Below are positions 53,691-61,883 of a DNA stretch of 64,000 bases, piece by piece. A program made the translations under genes and the position numbers. Positions within the stretch are counted from its first letter, which is position 1. Each line of letters opens with the position of its first letter. The notes under the pieces are model-generated. The model made no database searches, was not told the DNA's origin, and saw only the letters and a program-made list of their open reading frames with translations. The stretch is from Desulfohalovibrio reitneri. GTDB lineage: Bacteria; Desulfobacterota; Desulfovibrionia; Desulfovibrionales; Desulfovibrionaceae. The stretch is from positions 1,685,501-1,749,500 of the forward strand of contig NZ_JOMJ01000003.1 of assembly GCF_000711295.1 (NCBI RefSeq). The letters are read 5' to 3'.

Positions 53691-53777
53691 CCCAAACCGC
53701 CCGGCTGCCGCCGAAACACGGCACCCATACGCCCCCGAACGCGGCCTCCCTTTCCACCGGAGGCCTCGGGGCACCCA

Positions 53778-53917
53778 GCTTCCAGGCGCGAGCAAGCGCT
53801 CAAATTGGAACCCCAAACATTCCAACTTCTTCCGGGCGCGCAAGCGCCCAAGGTGGAACCCAACCATCCCAGCCTCTTCCAGGCGCGCGCAAGCGCCCTC
53901 CCCCCAGCGATGTCCGT
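53778..53917. repeat. 48-bp tandem repeat carrying GCGCAAGCGC-type hairpins
   Basis: Units start TTCCAGGCGCG, TTCCGGGCGCG and TTCCAGGCGCG about 48 bp apart. Each has a short hairpin with a loop ending CAA: 53786-53799, 53834-53849 (GGGCGC-GCAA-GCGCCC) and 53882-53897. A further related hairpin, GTTCGCGC-GCGCAA-GCGCGAAC, is at 53948-53969. The gap 53691-54058 contains only these and the hairpin at its right end. Confidence 0.75.
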
Positions 53918-53995
53918 GCCCCCGGCACGGGCGAGCCTCCCCGCGATGTTCGCGCGCGCAAGCGCGAACGAGTCCCGGCGCACCGGCGCGTGAAC

Positions 53996-54057
53996 GGGGC
54001 CGTCGAGGTTGTTCCCTGGCTAGGCGCGAGACGCCAGGGGGCAACCTCGACGGCCCC
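53996..54057. terminator. long hairpin between convergent genes
   Basis: Arms GGGGCCGTCGAGGTTG and CAACCTCGACGGCCCC enclose an inner CCCTGGC/GCCAGGG stem. There is no T run. It lies directly beyond the ychF stop and probably ends both transcripts. Confidence 0.6.
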
Positions 54058-54058
54058 C

Positions 54059-55156
54059 CTACACATTAAAGAGGAAGTGGATGACGTCGCCGTCCTGGAC
54101 GATGTATTCCTTGCCCTCGAGGCGCATGACGCCCGCGGACTTGCAGGCGGCCTCGGAGCCGTGGGCCACGTACTGCTCGAAGGAGACGATCTCGGCGCGG
54201 ATGAAGCCGCGCTCGAAGTCCGTGTGGATGACCCCGGCTGCCTGGGGGGCCTTGGTGCCGCGCGTAACGGTCCAGGCGCGCACTTCCTTGGGCCCGGCGG
54301 TGAAATAGGAGATGAGGCCGAGGGTGTGGTAGCCGCTGCGGATGACCTGCCCCAGGCCGGACTCCTCCGCGCCGTAGGAGTGCAGAAACTCGGCGGCCTC
54401 CTCGTCGTCCAGCTCGATGAGCTCGCTTTCCACCTTGGCGGAGACCTTGATGCAGCCGTGGCCCCGGCGTTCGGCCAGTTCGCGCACGGCGGCCACGTGG
54501 GCGTTGTCCTCGCCCAGGGCCTCCTCGTCCACGTTGCAGCAATAGATGACCGACTTGTCCGTAAGCAGGCGCAGCTCGCGCAGCAGCTCCCTGGCGGCCT
54601 CGGTATCGCGGGGGAAGGAGGCGGCGGGCTCGCCCTCGCCCAGGTGGGCGGCCAGCTTCTCGCAGGCGTCCACGGTGGAAGCCAGCTTTTTGTCGCCCTT
54701 GAGCTGCTTGCGCACCCGCTCCAGGCGGTTCTCCACCACGCCCAGGTCGGCCAGGATGAGCTCGGTCTCGATGGTCTGGATGTCGCGGACGGGGTCGACC
54801 TTCTCATGGACGTGGATGACGTCGTCGTCCTCGAAACAGCGGACAACGTGGAGCACGGCGGAGGTCTCGCGAATGTTGGCCAGGAACTTGTTGCCCAGGC
54901 CCTCGCCCTTGCTGGCGCCGGCCACCAGACCGGCGATGTCCCAGAACTCCACGGTGGTGTTGATGACCTTCTCGGGCTTGGCCAGCTCGGCCAGCTTTTC
55001 CAGCCTGGAGTCAGGCACCGGCACCACGGCCTTGTTGGGCTCGATGGTGCAGAATGCGTAGTTGGCGCTCTCGGCGTTCTGGGCCTTGGTGAGTGCGTTG
55101 AAGAGGGTGGACTTGCCCACGTTGGGCAATCCCACTATGCCGATGGATAGGCTCAT
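54059..55156 (-). CDS. ychF: YchF/OLA1 GTPase-family ATPase
   Basis: 365 residues, standard length. P-loop GLPNVGKSTLFNAL (about 8), G2/G3 FWDIAGLVAGASKGEGLGNKFL (about 70), a coiled-coil insert and a C-terminal TGS domain. In this family the usual NKxD is altered, and the protein binds ATP in preference to GTP. It associates with ribosomes and stress responses. GGAGAAATACC precedes the ATG. It is monocistronic and divergent from the RlmI-like gene. Confidence 0.96.
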   Translation of the reverse strand: MSLSIGIVGLPNVGKSTLFNALTKAQNAESANYAFCTIEPNKAVVPVPDSRLEKLAELAKPEKVINTTVEFWDIAGLVAGASKGEGLGNKFLANIRETSAVLHVVRCFEDDDVIHVHEKVDPVRDIQTIETELILADLGVVENRLERVRKQLKGDKKLASTVDACEKLAAHLGEGEPAASFPRDTEAARELLRELRLLTDKSVIYCCNVDEEALGEDNAHVAAVRELAERRGHGCIKVSAKVESELIELDDEEAAEFLHSYGAEESGLGQVIRSGYHTLGLISYFTAGPKEVRAWTVTRGTKAPQAAGVIHTDFERGFIRAEIVSFEQYVAHGSEAACKSAGVMRLEGKEYIVQDGDVIHFLFNV

Positions 55157-55270
55157 GGTATTTCTCCTGAAGAAAACTGGGGCGCGGGCGCGCCGTCATC
55201 CTCCTAATCGCTTCCAGCCCGGGCGTCAAAGCGTTGCGGCCCCGCCCCCCAGGTGCTACCCCCTGCGGCC

Positions 55271-56455
55271 ATGAAACAGCTCATCCTGAAACGCAACGAG
55301 GAAAAACGCCTCAAGATCGGCCACCTCTGGGTATTTTCCAACGAGGTGGACACGGCGCGCAGCCCGCTCAAGGAGTTCGCGCCGGGCGAACCCGCCCGGG
55401 TGGTGGACTCCCAGGGCCGCTTCATCGCGGCGGCCTACGTCAACCCGGGCTCGCTTATCTGCGCCCGCGTCACAGGCCGCAAACCGTCGCAAGTCCTGGG
55501 GCCGGATCTCATCCGCGAACGGCTGGGCCAAGCGCTGCACCTGCGCGAAACCCTGTTCGACGCGCCCTTCTACCGCCTCTGCTTCGCCGAGGCGGACTAC
55601 CTGCCCGGCCTCATCGTGGACCGCCACGGCGATCACTTGGTGGTGCAGCTGACCACGGCGGGCATGGAGCGCGAGAAGGTCGCGGTGATGGAGAGCCTGC
55701 GGGATCTGCTGGACCCGGCCTCCATCCTGCTGAAAAACGATTCCCCCTCCCGCAAGCTGGAAAACCTGCCGGAATACGTGGAACCCGGCCTGGGCACGCC
55801 GCCCGAGGAAGTGGAGATAGAGGAAAACGGCCTGCGGTTCCTGGCCCCCCTGGCGGAAGGGCAAAAGACGGGCTGGTTCTACGACCAGCGCGACAACCGC
55901 CGCCTGATCGCCACCATGTGCCGGGGCAAGCGGGTGCTGGACGGCTTCTCCTACGCGGGCGGCTTCGGCGTCACCGCCGCGGCCTGCGGAGCGGAAGCCG
56001 TGACCTGCCTGGACGCCTCCAAAACAGCCCTGGAATACGCCGAACGCAACGCCGAACTGAACGGCACCGCCGGCCGGGTGGAAACCATGCGCGGCGATTT
56101 TTTCGAGTCCCTGGAGAGCCTGCGCCAGCAGGACCGCAAATACGACGTCATCATCGTGGACCCGCCCGCCTTCATGAAATCCAAAAAGGACATCAAGAAA
56201 GGCGAACAGGCCTACCTCAAGGCCAACCGCGAAGCCATGAAACTGCTCGGCCCGGACGGCCTGGTGCTGTCCTGCTCTTGCTCCCAGCACATGAGCACCG
56301 ACAACCTCCGCCGCACCCTGCTGCGCGCCGCCAACCAACGCAAACTGCAATCCCAAATCCTGGCCCAGGGACACCAGGCCTCCGACCACCCCATCCACCC
56401 GGCCATGCCCGAAACCGAGTACCTGAAAGCGTACTTGTTAAGGCTGGTGAAGTAG
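55271..56455 (+). CDS. RlmI-like 23S rRNA (cytosine-C5) methyltransferase
   Basis: 394 residues with an N-terminal PUA domain (about 1-75: KQLILKRNEEKRLKIGHLWVFSNEV) and a C-terminal SAM-dependent methyltransferase. TGWFYDQRDNR, VLDGFSYAGGFGVTAA (SAM site, about 215) and IIVDPPAFMKSKKD are typical; SCSCSQHMS near 340 is the catalytic cysteine region. It probably makes m5C in 23S rRNA, as E. coli RlmI does at 1962. The ATG has no strong ribosome site (GCGGCC). Confidence 0.9.
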   Translation: MKQLILKRNEEKRLKIGHLWVFSNEVDTARSPLKEFAPGEPARVVDSQGRFIAAAYVNPGSLICARVTGRKPSQVLGPDLIRERLGQALHLRETLFDAPFYRLCFAEADYLPGLIVDRHGDHLVVQLTTAGMEREKVAVMESLRDLLDPASILLKNDSPSRKLENLPEYVEPGLGTPPEEVEIEENGLRFLAPLAEGQKTGWFYDQRDNRRLIATMCRGKRVLDGFSYAGGFGVTAAACGAEAVTCLDASKTALEYAERNAELNGTAGRVETMRGDFFESLESLRQQDRKYDVIIVDPPAFMKSKKDIKKGEQAYLKANREAMKLLGPDGLVLSCSCSQHMSTDNLRRTLLRAANQRKLQSQILAQGHQASDHPIHPAMPETEYLKAYLLRLVK

Positions 56456-56472
56456 GGGAAGGATGATTGTCG

Positions 56473-56505
56473 GCGGTCTTTGCGGCCTCGAAGGCCGCAA
56501 AGACC
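56473..56505 (+). terminator. terminator-like hairpin after RlmI-like gene
   Basis: GGTCTTTGCGGCC and GGCCGCAAAGACC form a perfect stem with loop TCGAA, about 20 bp after the stop; no T run follows. Confidence 0.55.
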
Positions 56506-56654
56506 GAGAATTGGAGATGGATGAAGGGAATGGATGATGGTTGGTTGGGGTTGGAGTTCTGGGCAGTGGGGGGGAAGGAGAAAACCCCTTTTCTGGCGAC
56601 AAAGGGGTTTTCTCTATCCTGCCCACACCCCTCCATCCTCTTTCCCCAAATTCG

Positions 56655-56947
56655 CTTGCCACTCGCTTCGCTCGGGGGCGGGGTACTGAAGGATGGCAGC
56701 CGCAGGGAACACTATTCCAATTTTCGCGTCCCAACGCATCTGAAGCGAAACGGCCAGTGCGGAGTTGTATCGGCTGAAATAATTGAGCAATCACGGATTC
56801 GCCGAAGTGCTCCCTACCCGCGATTCCACCGCGCGCCATCCGCGAATACAAATGCAAAATTATTTTGCCGCAGGGTCCAGGGGGCGCGCAGCCCCCTGGT
56901 CGCCGAAGGCGAAACGCTTAGCCCCTGGTCGCCCGCAGGGCGAAAAC
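56655..56947 (-). repeat. dispersed structured intergenic repeat, copy 6 (reverse, near full length)
   Basis: Reverse copy with a changed, still perfect H3 (GCAAAATTATTTTGC, 56854-56868), H2 CCAGGGGGC-GCGCA-GCCCCCTGG (56877-56899), and two H1 hairpins (56901-56911 and 56930-56942), as in copy 2. Before it (56511-56654) lies the G-rich outer module with a hairpin at 56578-56613 (GAGAAAACCCC.../...GGGGTTTTCTC). Together they fill the gap 56456-56977. Confidence 0.85.
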
Positions 56948-56977
56948 TTTCCCTTCTCACACGATAAAGGTCTCAAC

Positions 56978-57688
56978 ATGACGGCATTCCTCCCTTTCCC
57001 TGAAGGCACCACACGGGCCGTTTTCATCAAGCGCGAGAAGCGGTTTCGGGTGTTGGTGGAGTTTCCGGGGGGTGAGCGGTTTTGGGTGCATACCAACAAT
57101 TCCGGGGCGATGCTTGGACTGCTGCGGCCGGGCCGGAAAGTATTGCTGTCTCCGGCCAGGCGGCCGGGCCGGACGTTGCCGTGGACGTTGGAGGCCATGG
57201 AGACGGATGGTGGGTGGTGCTGCGTGAATACCCTGGCGCCCAACCGGATGTTGGCGGTGGCCTGGGAGGCGGGAGCGCTGCCGGAGTTGGCCGGGGCGAC
57301 TGCCATGAAGCGGGAGGCCAAGACCGGTGAGTCGCGACTGGACGCGCGGTTTGAGGGTGACGGCGGCGAGGTGTGGGTGGAGGCCAAGAACTGCACCTTG
57401 CAGGTGGCAGGCGAGGCGTTGTTTCCGGACGCGATGTCGGCCAGGGGGCGGAAGCACTTGGAGGAGCTGATGCGGCTGAAGCGGGAGACGGGCGCGCGGG
57501 TGGCCACGTTCTATCTGGTGTCGATACCGGGGGCGTGCTGTTTGGCTCCGGCCTGGCCGGTGGACGCGGAATACGCCGAGGCGTTCGAGCGGGCGCTGGA
57601 CGCGGGCGTGGAGGCGTGGCCGTACCGCGCCGAAGTGGACGAGGCGGGCGTGCGGCTGGCGGAGCGCCTGCCGGTGGCGGGCCGGTGA
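56978..57688 (+). CDS. sfsA: SfsA-family protein
   Basis: 236 residues. The family segments RFRVLVEFPGGERFWVHTNNSGAMLGLL, LAPNRMLAVAW, DARFEGDGGEVWVEAKNCTL and FPDAMSARGRKHLEELM are all present. SfsA was named for stimulating sugar fermentation in E. coli; its fold combines an OB-like part with a PD-(D/E)xK-like nuclease part, and its true activity is unclear. ATG 56978 has AAAGG upstream and fits the family start. A structured repeat ends 30 bp before it. Confidence 0.93.
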   Translation: MTAFLPFPEGTTRAVFIKREKRFRVLVEFPGGERFWVHTNNSGAMLGLLRPGRKVLLSPARRPGRTLPWTLEAMETDGGWCCVNTLAPNRMLAVAWEAGALPELAGATAMKREAKTGESRLDARFEGDGGEVWVEAKNCTLQVAGEALFPDAMSARGRKHLEELMRLKRETGARVATFYLVSIPGACCLAPAWPVDAEYAEAFERALDAGVEAWPYRAEVDEAGVRLAERLPVAGR

Positions 57689-57710
57689 ACCTGGTGATGG
57701 AGGCCGCGGG

Positions 57711-57953
57711 CTACTTGGGCTTGTCCCCGGAGTAGGCCACGCGGGCTTCCCAGACCTTTTTGCCGATCTTGCGGCCCAGGTCGGACTGCCGGGCCCGGAG
57801 CAGGGCTTCGGCTGCGTCCTTGTTGCCGCTGGACTTGAGCAGGGTTGCGGATTCCAGGTCGCGCAGGTAGCGCTCGCACTCGCGCACCAGACCGGAAAGG
57901 TCCAGGGAAGCGAGTTCTTCGGGCACCCGGACGCTGCGTACTTTGCGGCTCAT
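57711..57953 (-). CDS. small basic protein of unknown function
   Basis: 80 residues, strongly helical and charged: MSRKVRSVRVPEELASLDLSG, then LVRECERYLRDLESATLLKSSGNKDAAEALL and a Lys-rich end. GGAGGGGAGTGCA precedes the ATG. It has no transmembrane segment or cofactor motif. The opening VRVPEEL resembles the ribbon start of some CopG-like DNA-binding proteins, but evidence is too thin for a call. It converges on sfsA. Confidence 0.7.
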   Translation of the reverse strand: MSRKVRSVRVPEELASLDLSGLVRECERYLRDLESATLLKSSGNKDAAEALLRARQSDLGRKIGKKVWEARVAYSGDKPK

Positions 57954-58237
57954 TGCACTCCCCTCCTGCAATACGTTTCGACTACAGACTATCCTTTCGG
58001 CGGTGGGAAGGCAATTCTTGAGCCTGTGGTCGCTTTTCATCCGGCCGCGTTTCCTTCACCGTCAGCACCGGAAGGATGGCGGCGAAATGGACGGCGGAAA
58101 AGAATCCGCTTCACACCACGGTGAGCCGGACAAGCAAGGAAGATAATGAAATACCTTTCGTACTACTTTCGCGTCAGCCGCAGCACTTTCTTGATTTCAG
58201 GAAAATTTTCCGTATCTCTTGCATCCAGGGAGACCAC

Positions 58238-58483
58238 ATGAGCGAACGACCCACCATCGACCTCAGCGACATGACCTGCGGGCTCATCCCGCAAATGCGC
58301 TCCGCCCTGCGCGAGTCCACCGGCGCGGTGGACATCCTGGTGCGGCCGGAGGTGCGGCTGGCCGTGCACCAGGCCTTCGGCGCGGGCGGCGCGTGGGACC
58401 TGGAATTTTTCGACGAGCCGGGCCAGCTGCGCTGCATCTTCCGCCCGGCGCAAGGGCAGGACGACCCCCTGAACATCGTCTAG
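58238..58483 (+). CDS. small acidic protein of unknown function
   Basis: 81 residues beginning MSERPTIDLSDMTCGLIPQMRSAL and ending in a beta-like FRPAQGQDDPLNIV. AGGGAGACCAC precedes the ATG. A single cysteine, no membrane span and no signal peptide. Not recognised. It converges on the DUF169 gene with 41 bp between stops. The 284 bp before it contain no other supported feature. Confidence 0.65.
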   Translation: MSERPTIDLSDMTCGLIPQMRSALRESTGAVDILVRPEVRLAVHQAFGAGGAWDLEFFDEPGQLRCIFRPAQGQDDPLNIV

Positions 58484-58524
58484 GCGGACGTTGGCGGCCG
58501 GCCAGCCGAGCCGCCCCCCGTCCA

Positions 58525-59349
58525 TCAGCCCTTTCCGGCCATCTCCCGCAGCTGGCTCCAGTTGGGGCGTTCAAGGAAGCTGCCCGGCACGTTGGCCTCC
58601 ATCTCCTTGAACAGGCTCCAGGGCATGGCGAAGCTCAGCACGTCGCGCTTGAGCTGCCGCTTGAGGTGCACCCGCGCCGAGATGTCCGTCATGCCCGCCA
58701 CGGCGCGCGGGTTCTCGCTTTTGGCTTCCTCCAGGGGCAGCAGCACCGAGGCTTGGCAGCCCGCGGCGAAGGGCAGCCGCACCGCGTCCAGCCCCGGCCG
58801 GGCGTAGTTGGCCAGGAAATTCAGGGCCGCGAACTGGTCCATGTCCGCCAGGAAAACCACCACTTCGGCCGTCTCGTCCTCGCCCATTTGGGAGAGCGGC
58901 TGAAAAACCACGTACTCCGCCGCCACATCCTGAATCGGCAGGCTGTTGATGAAGTCCCGCACCAGCTCCGGGTCGCGCTTATACCGCTCGCCATGCACAA
59001 AATTGTCCGCCTGCTCGTTCTTCAGGTGCGGCAGCACGCCCTCCAGGATGGGCTTGCCCTCCTCCCAGGCGGCGTAGCCAGTGGACAGGTAGCGGCAGAA
59101 TCCCGCCTCGCCGCCTGGGAAGTCAACGTAGCGGTTGCCGAAAGCGAGCCCCACACCGCCGCCCGGGCAGCCGTAGGTCTCCCGGTCGAACGCGCCCACG
59201 TTCCCCCTGGCCGCTCCGGCCAGCAGAAACATCACGCACCCCCACTTGCCCGGCTTGAACCCCTTGGCGTCTTCCGGCTTCTCGTCCATCAACCGGACCG
59301 CCACCGGCTCCAGGTCCATCCCCAGCTTCTCGACCATCTCGCTGCGCAT
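58525..59349 (-). CDS. DUF169 family protein
   Basis: 274 residues matching DUF169: EMVEKLGMDLEPVAVRLMDEKP at the start, KWGCVMFLLAGAARG, ETYGCPGGGVGLAFG and CRYLSTGY. Conserved cysteines (in KWGC, YGCPGGG and FCRYLS) may bind a metal or cofactor. GAGGAGGCGTC precedes the ATG. The protein is cytoplasmic. DUF169 members are common in anaerobes and methanogens but have no established function. Confidence 0.88.
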   Translation of the reverse strand: MRSEMVEKLGMDLEPVAVRLMDEKPEDAKGFKPGKWGCVMFLLAGAARGNVGAFDRETYGCPGGGVGLAFGNRYVDFPGGEAGFCRYLSTGYAAWEEGKPILEGVLPHLKNEQADNFVHGERYKRDPELVRDFINSLPIQDVAAEYVVFQPLSQMGEDETAEVVVFLADMDQFAALNFLANYARPGLDAVRLPFAAGCQASVLLPLEEAKSENPRAVAGMTDISARVHLKRQLKRDVLSFAMPWSLFKEMEANVPGSFLERPNWSQLREMAGKG

Positions 59350-59380
59350 GACGCCTCCTCGGGAGAAGAGTGAAGAAACA

Positions 59381-59515
59381 GATTTCGCCCTGCGGGCGGC
59401 CAGGGGGCTACACGCCCCTGGACCCCGCGGCAAAGTAACTTTGCATGTACGATGCGGGTGGGCGCAAGGTGGAATCGCATCAAGGGAGCGCCCCGGCGAA
59501 CTTTTGAGGAAAATC
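59381..59515 (+). repeat. dispersed structured intergenic repeat, copy 7 (forward)
   Basis: Forward copy with H1 CGCCCTGCGGGCG (59386-59398), H2 CCAGGGG...CCCCTGG (59400-59421) and H3 GCAAAGTAACTTTGC (59430-59444). Its tail is diverged. Copies 7 and 8 fill most of the gap 59350-59871, between the divergent DUF169 and permease genes. Confidence 0.82.
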
Positions 59516-59535
59516 GAGGAAGATGGGGAGGGAAA

Positions 59536-59665
59536 AGATTTCGCCCTGCCGCGGGTCCAGGGCCTGCGCGGCCCTGGACCCGCGGCAGGATAATCCTGCA
59601 CGTGTATTCGCGGTTGATGGGCAGGGGGAAGGTGGACAGGGAGCACCTCGGCGAAGCGGCGAGAG
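59536..59665 (+). repeat. dispersed structured intergenic repeat, copy 8 (forward, 18-bp perfect stem)
   Basis: Forward copy in which H1 is replaced and H2 extended to an 18-bp perfect stem with loop TGCGC (59547-59587). H3 has changed to GCAGGATAATCCTGC (59585-59599), still fully paired. The tail GTGTATTCGCGG...GGGAGCACCTCGGCGAAGCGGCGA follows. Confidence 0.83.
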
Positions 59666-59761
59666 CTGGGTAAACAGGCCGGTACAGCTTGTTCCGGTCG
59701 CCTGGCTGGCCATGCGCGTGGCGCGAAATCGGGATGCCGCCTTAATTTAGAGTAGCCTAGG

Positions 59762-59809
59762 CCCCTTCCATTCACCCACCCCTTCCATTCACCCGCCCCT
59801 TCCATCGCT
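59762..59809. repeat. short tandem repeat of CCCCTTCCATTCACCC type
   Basis: Three imperfect 17-bp units (CCCCTTCCATTCACCCA, CCCCTTCCATTCACCCG, CCCCTTCCATCGCTCCC) lie just upstream of the permease promoter. Confidence 0.7.
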
Positions 59810-59813
59810 CCCA

Positions 59814-59846
59814 TTGACACGCCCTGATTATTGGCTATTTTGCCAA
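59814..59846 (+). promoter_or_regulatory. candidate promoter with operator-like palindrome before the metal permease
   Basis: TTGACA (59814-59819) and TATTTT (59836-59841) are separated by 16 bp. The inverted repeat TTGGC-TATTTT-GCCAA (59831-59846) is centred on the -10 box, a position that would block polymerase if a repressor bound. No regulator gene is adjacent. Confidence 0.55.
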
Positions 59847-59871
59847 ATAGAAAATATCGAGGGAGATTTCC

Positions 59872-60978
59872 ATGCAGGATTTGAACGAAGAGTTGGCCAA
59901 GCAGAGTTGCCCGTGCGCGGGTGACGGGGCCTCGTCTCCGGCCCAGGAGCGCGCCTCCCGGCTCTCTCCCGTGACGGCCACGCTGTTGCTGGTGGCCGGG
60001 CTTGCGGCCTGGTTCGCCATCTATAAGCAGCTGGCACCGCTGGCCGCCTGGCTGACGTTCGGGGTGGCCGGACTGGCCGAAGGCAGCCATCTGGCCGAGG
60101 CGGTGCGCTTTTTCCTGTACGACACCCCCAAAGTCTTGCTTCTACTCGTGCTGGTTGTCTTCGGCGTGGGGGTGTTGCGCAGCTATTTCACCCAGGCCCG
60201 GGCGCGGCGGCTGCTGGCCGGGAGGCGGGAGAGCGCGGGCAACGTGCTGGCCGCCCTGCTCGGCGTGGTCACGCCCTTTTGCTCCTGCTCGGCGGTTCCC
60301 CTCTTCATGGGTTTCATGACCGCCGGTGTGCCCCTCGGCGTCACCCTCTCCTTCCTCATCGCCGCGCCCATGGTCAACGAGATCGCCCTGGTCATGCTCT
60401 ACGGCCTGCTCGGCTGGAAGGTGGCCGCCCTCTACTTCGCCACCGGCATCGGGGTGGCCGTGGCCGCCGGATGGGTCATCGGACGGCTGAACATGGAAAA
60501 CCACGTGGAGGACTGGGTCCGCCACCTGCGCGCCGGAGGCGAGGAAGCCGACGAGAACCTGGACTGGCTCGGCAGGCTCCGCTTCGGCCTGGACTCCGTG
60601 CGCGACATCGTGGGCAAAGTCTGGAAGTACGTGGTCATCGGCATCGCCGCCGGTGCGGCCATCCACGGCTACGTGCCGGAAGGCTTCATGGCCGACATCA
60701 TGGGCAAGTCCGCCTGGTGGGCCGTGCCCGCCTCCGTGCTCGTCGGCATCCCCATGTACACCAACGCCGCTGGCATCATCCCCATCGTCGACGCCCTCCT
60801 CGGCAAAGGCGCCGCCCTGGGTACCGTCCTGGCCTTCATGATGAGCGTCATCGCCCTCTCCTTCCCGGAAATGGTCATCCTCCGCAAAGTCCTCAAACCC
60901 CGCCTCATCGCCGTATTCATCACCGTCCTCGGCTGCGGCATCCTTCTGGTGGGCTACCTCTTCAACGCCGTGATTTAG
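59872..60978 (+). CDS. DUF318/YraQ-like permease (probable metal or metalloid efflux)
   Basis: 368 residues with about eight membrane helices. The DUF318 signature [19 protein letters not shown] (about 132-150) is present. A second conserved half has [19 protein letters not shown] (about 284-302). The N-terminus carries a cysteine pair ([10 protein letters not shown]), a possible metal-binding tag. Related permeases are linked to arsenic, copper or zinc efflux; the substrate here is undecided. GAGGGAGATTTCC precedes the ATG. It is a single-gene unit with a palindrome over its promoter. Confidence 0.85.
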   Translation: MQDLNEELAKQSCPCAGDGASSPAQERASRLSPVTATLLLVAGLAAWFAIYKQLAPLAAWLTFGVAGLAEGSHLAEAVRFFLYDTPKVLLLLVLVVFGVGVLRSYFTQARARRLLAGRRESAGNVLAALLGVVTPFCSCSAVPLFMGFMTAGVPLGVTLSFLIAAPMVNEIALVMLYGLLGWKVAALYFATGIGVAVAAGWVIGRLNMENHVEDWVRHLRAGGEEADENLDWLGRLRFGLDSVRDIVGKVWKYVVIGIAAGAAIHGYVPEGFMADIMGKSAWWAVPASVLVGIPMYTNAAGIIPIVDALLGKGAALGTVLAFMMSVIALSFPEMVILRKVLKPRLIAVFITVLGCGILLVGYLFNAVI

Positions 60979-60992
60979 ACGAAGAAAAATTA

Positions 60993-61145
60993 AGATTTCG
61001 CCCTGCGGGCGACCAGGGGCCTGCGCGGCCCCTGGACCCTGCGGCAAACTACCTTTGCATGTGTATTCGCGGGTTGGGGCACGGCGGGACAATGCAAGGG
61101 AGTGCATCGGCGGATCGGCGATTGCGTGGCGAGTCTGCCCGGTAC
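60993..61145 (+). repeat. dispersed structured intergenic repeat, copy 9 (forward)
   Basis: Forward copy starting 15 bp after the permease stop: H1 CGCCCTGCGGGCG (60999-61011), H2 CCAGGGGCC-TGCGC-GGCCCCTGG (61013-61035) and H3 GCAAACTACCTTTGC (61044-61058). Its tail reaches GCGATTGCGTGG. With the large inverted repeat at 61250-61350 it fills the gap 60979-61371. Confidence 0.84.
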
Positions 61146-61249
61146 AACCCCGCCCCGGCTGATTGGCTTTACGCACGCGAGGAGCGGAATCAGGTTGCTC
61201 CCTCCTCTTCCCATCTTTTCCCCAACGCACAAAACCCCAGGCTGCTCAG

Positions 61250-61350
61250 AAGGCGCCGGATGCGAGGCGCGAGAAAACCGCGGAGGCCCGCAGTATAGAG
61301 TAATACGCGGGGCTTCGCGGTTTTCGAAGCAACGAAGCAGACGGCGCCTT
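61250..61350. repeat. imperfect 101-bp inverted repeat
   Basis: Outer arms AAGGCGCCG (61250-61258) and CGGCGCCTT (61342-61350). Inner arms are GAAAACCGCG and CGCGGTTTTC, and a further pairing lies near GGCCCGC/GCGGGGC around ATAGAGTAATACGCG. It lies between the convergent permease and response-regulator genes. Confidence 0.65.
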
Positions 61351-61371
61351 ATGGGCAGTCTGGGAGGGGGG

Positions 61372-61752
61372 TTAGCGGTCGCCTAGATGGCGCTGCAGAA
61401 CGCCGAGGAGGTCGTCGAAGGTGAAGGGCTTGGCCAGGTAGTCGTCCATTTCCGCTTCCAGGCATTTCTCCCGGTCGCCGGACATGGCGTAGGCGGTCAC
61501 GGCCACGATGGGCAGGTCGCGGGTGGGGGGCTCCATGTTGCGGATGCGCTTGGTGAGTTCCAGGCCTGTCTCCCCCGGCAGCCCAACGTCCATGAGGACA
61601 AGGTCGCACGAATTCCCGTTTTCAGTCAGCCACTTCCTGGCCTCGTCCGCGTTGGAGGCCGCGTGGACCGAGCACTCGGTCTGCTCCAGCATGTCACTGA
61701 GAAACTTGCGGATGACGAAGTCGTCCTCGACGACCAGTACATTGAAGCGCAT
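61372..61752 (-). CDS. single-domain response regulator
   Basis: 126 residues: one receiver domain only. Acidic pocket LVVEDDFVIRK (about 5-13), phospho-acceptor Asp in LVLMDVGLPGETG (about 52), Thr/Ala pair in VAVTAYAMSGD, and Lys in DDYLAKPFTFDDLL (about 106). Being CheY-like without an output domain, it probably acts by protein contact or in a phosphorelay. AAGGAGACGGT precedes the ATG. The cognate kinase is not adjacent. It is divergent from the 152-residue unknown gene across 131 bp. Confidence 0.92.
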   Translation of the reverse strand: MRFNVLVVEDDFVIRKFLSDMLEQTECSVHAASNADEARKWLTENGNSCDLVLMDVGLPGETGLELTKRIRNMEPPTRDLPIVAVTAYAMSGDREKCLEAEMDDYLAKPFTFDDLLGVLQRHLGDR

Positions 61753-61883
61753 ACCGTCTCCTTGGTAATTTTTGTAATACTGTGGGAGACGCAATGCAAG
61801 GTCGCTTTTTTCTAAAAAGCGACCAAATTGTCATAGATGCGGAAAGCCAGTACTTTGCTCCGCCACGCGACGAAGGAGGAGAC

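Noticed and set aside
57711-57953. CopG-type antitoxin call for the 80-residue protein
   Set aside because: Only the short VRVPEEL opening is suggestive, and no toxin gene is adjacent.
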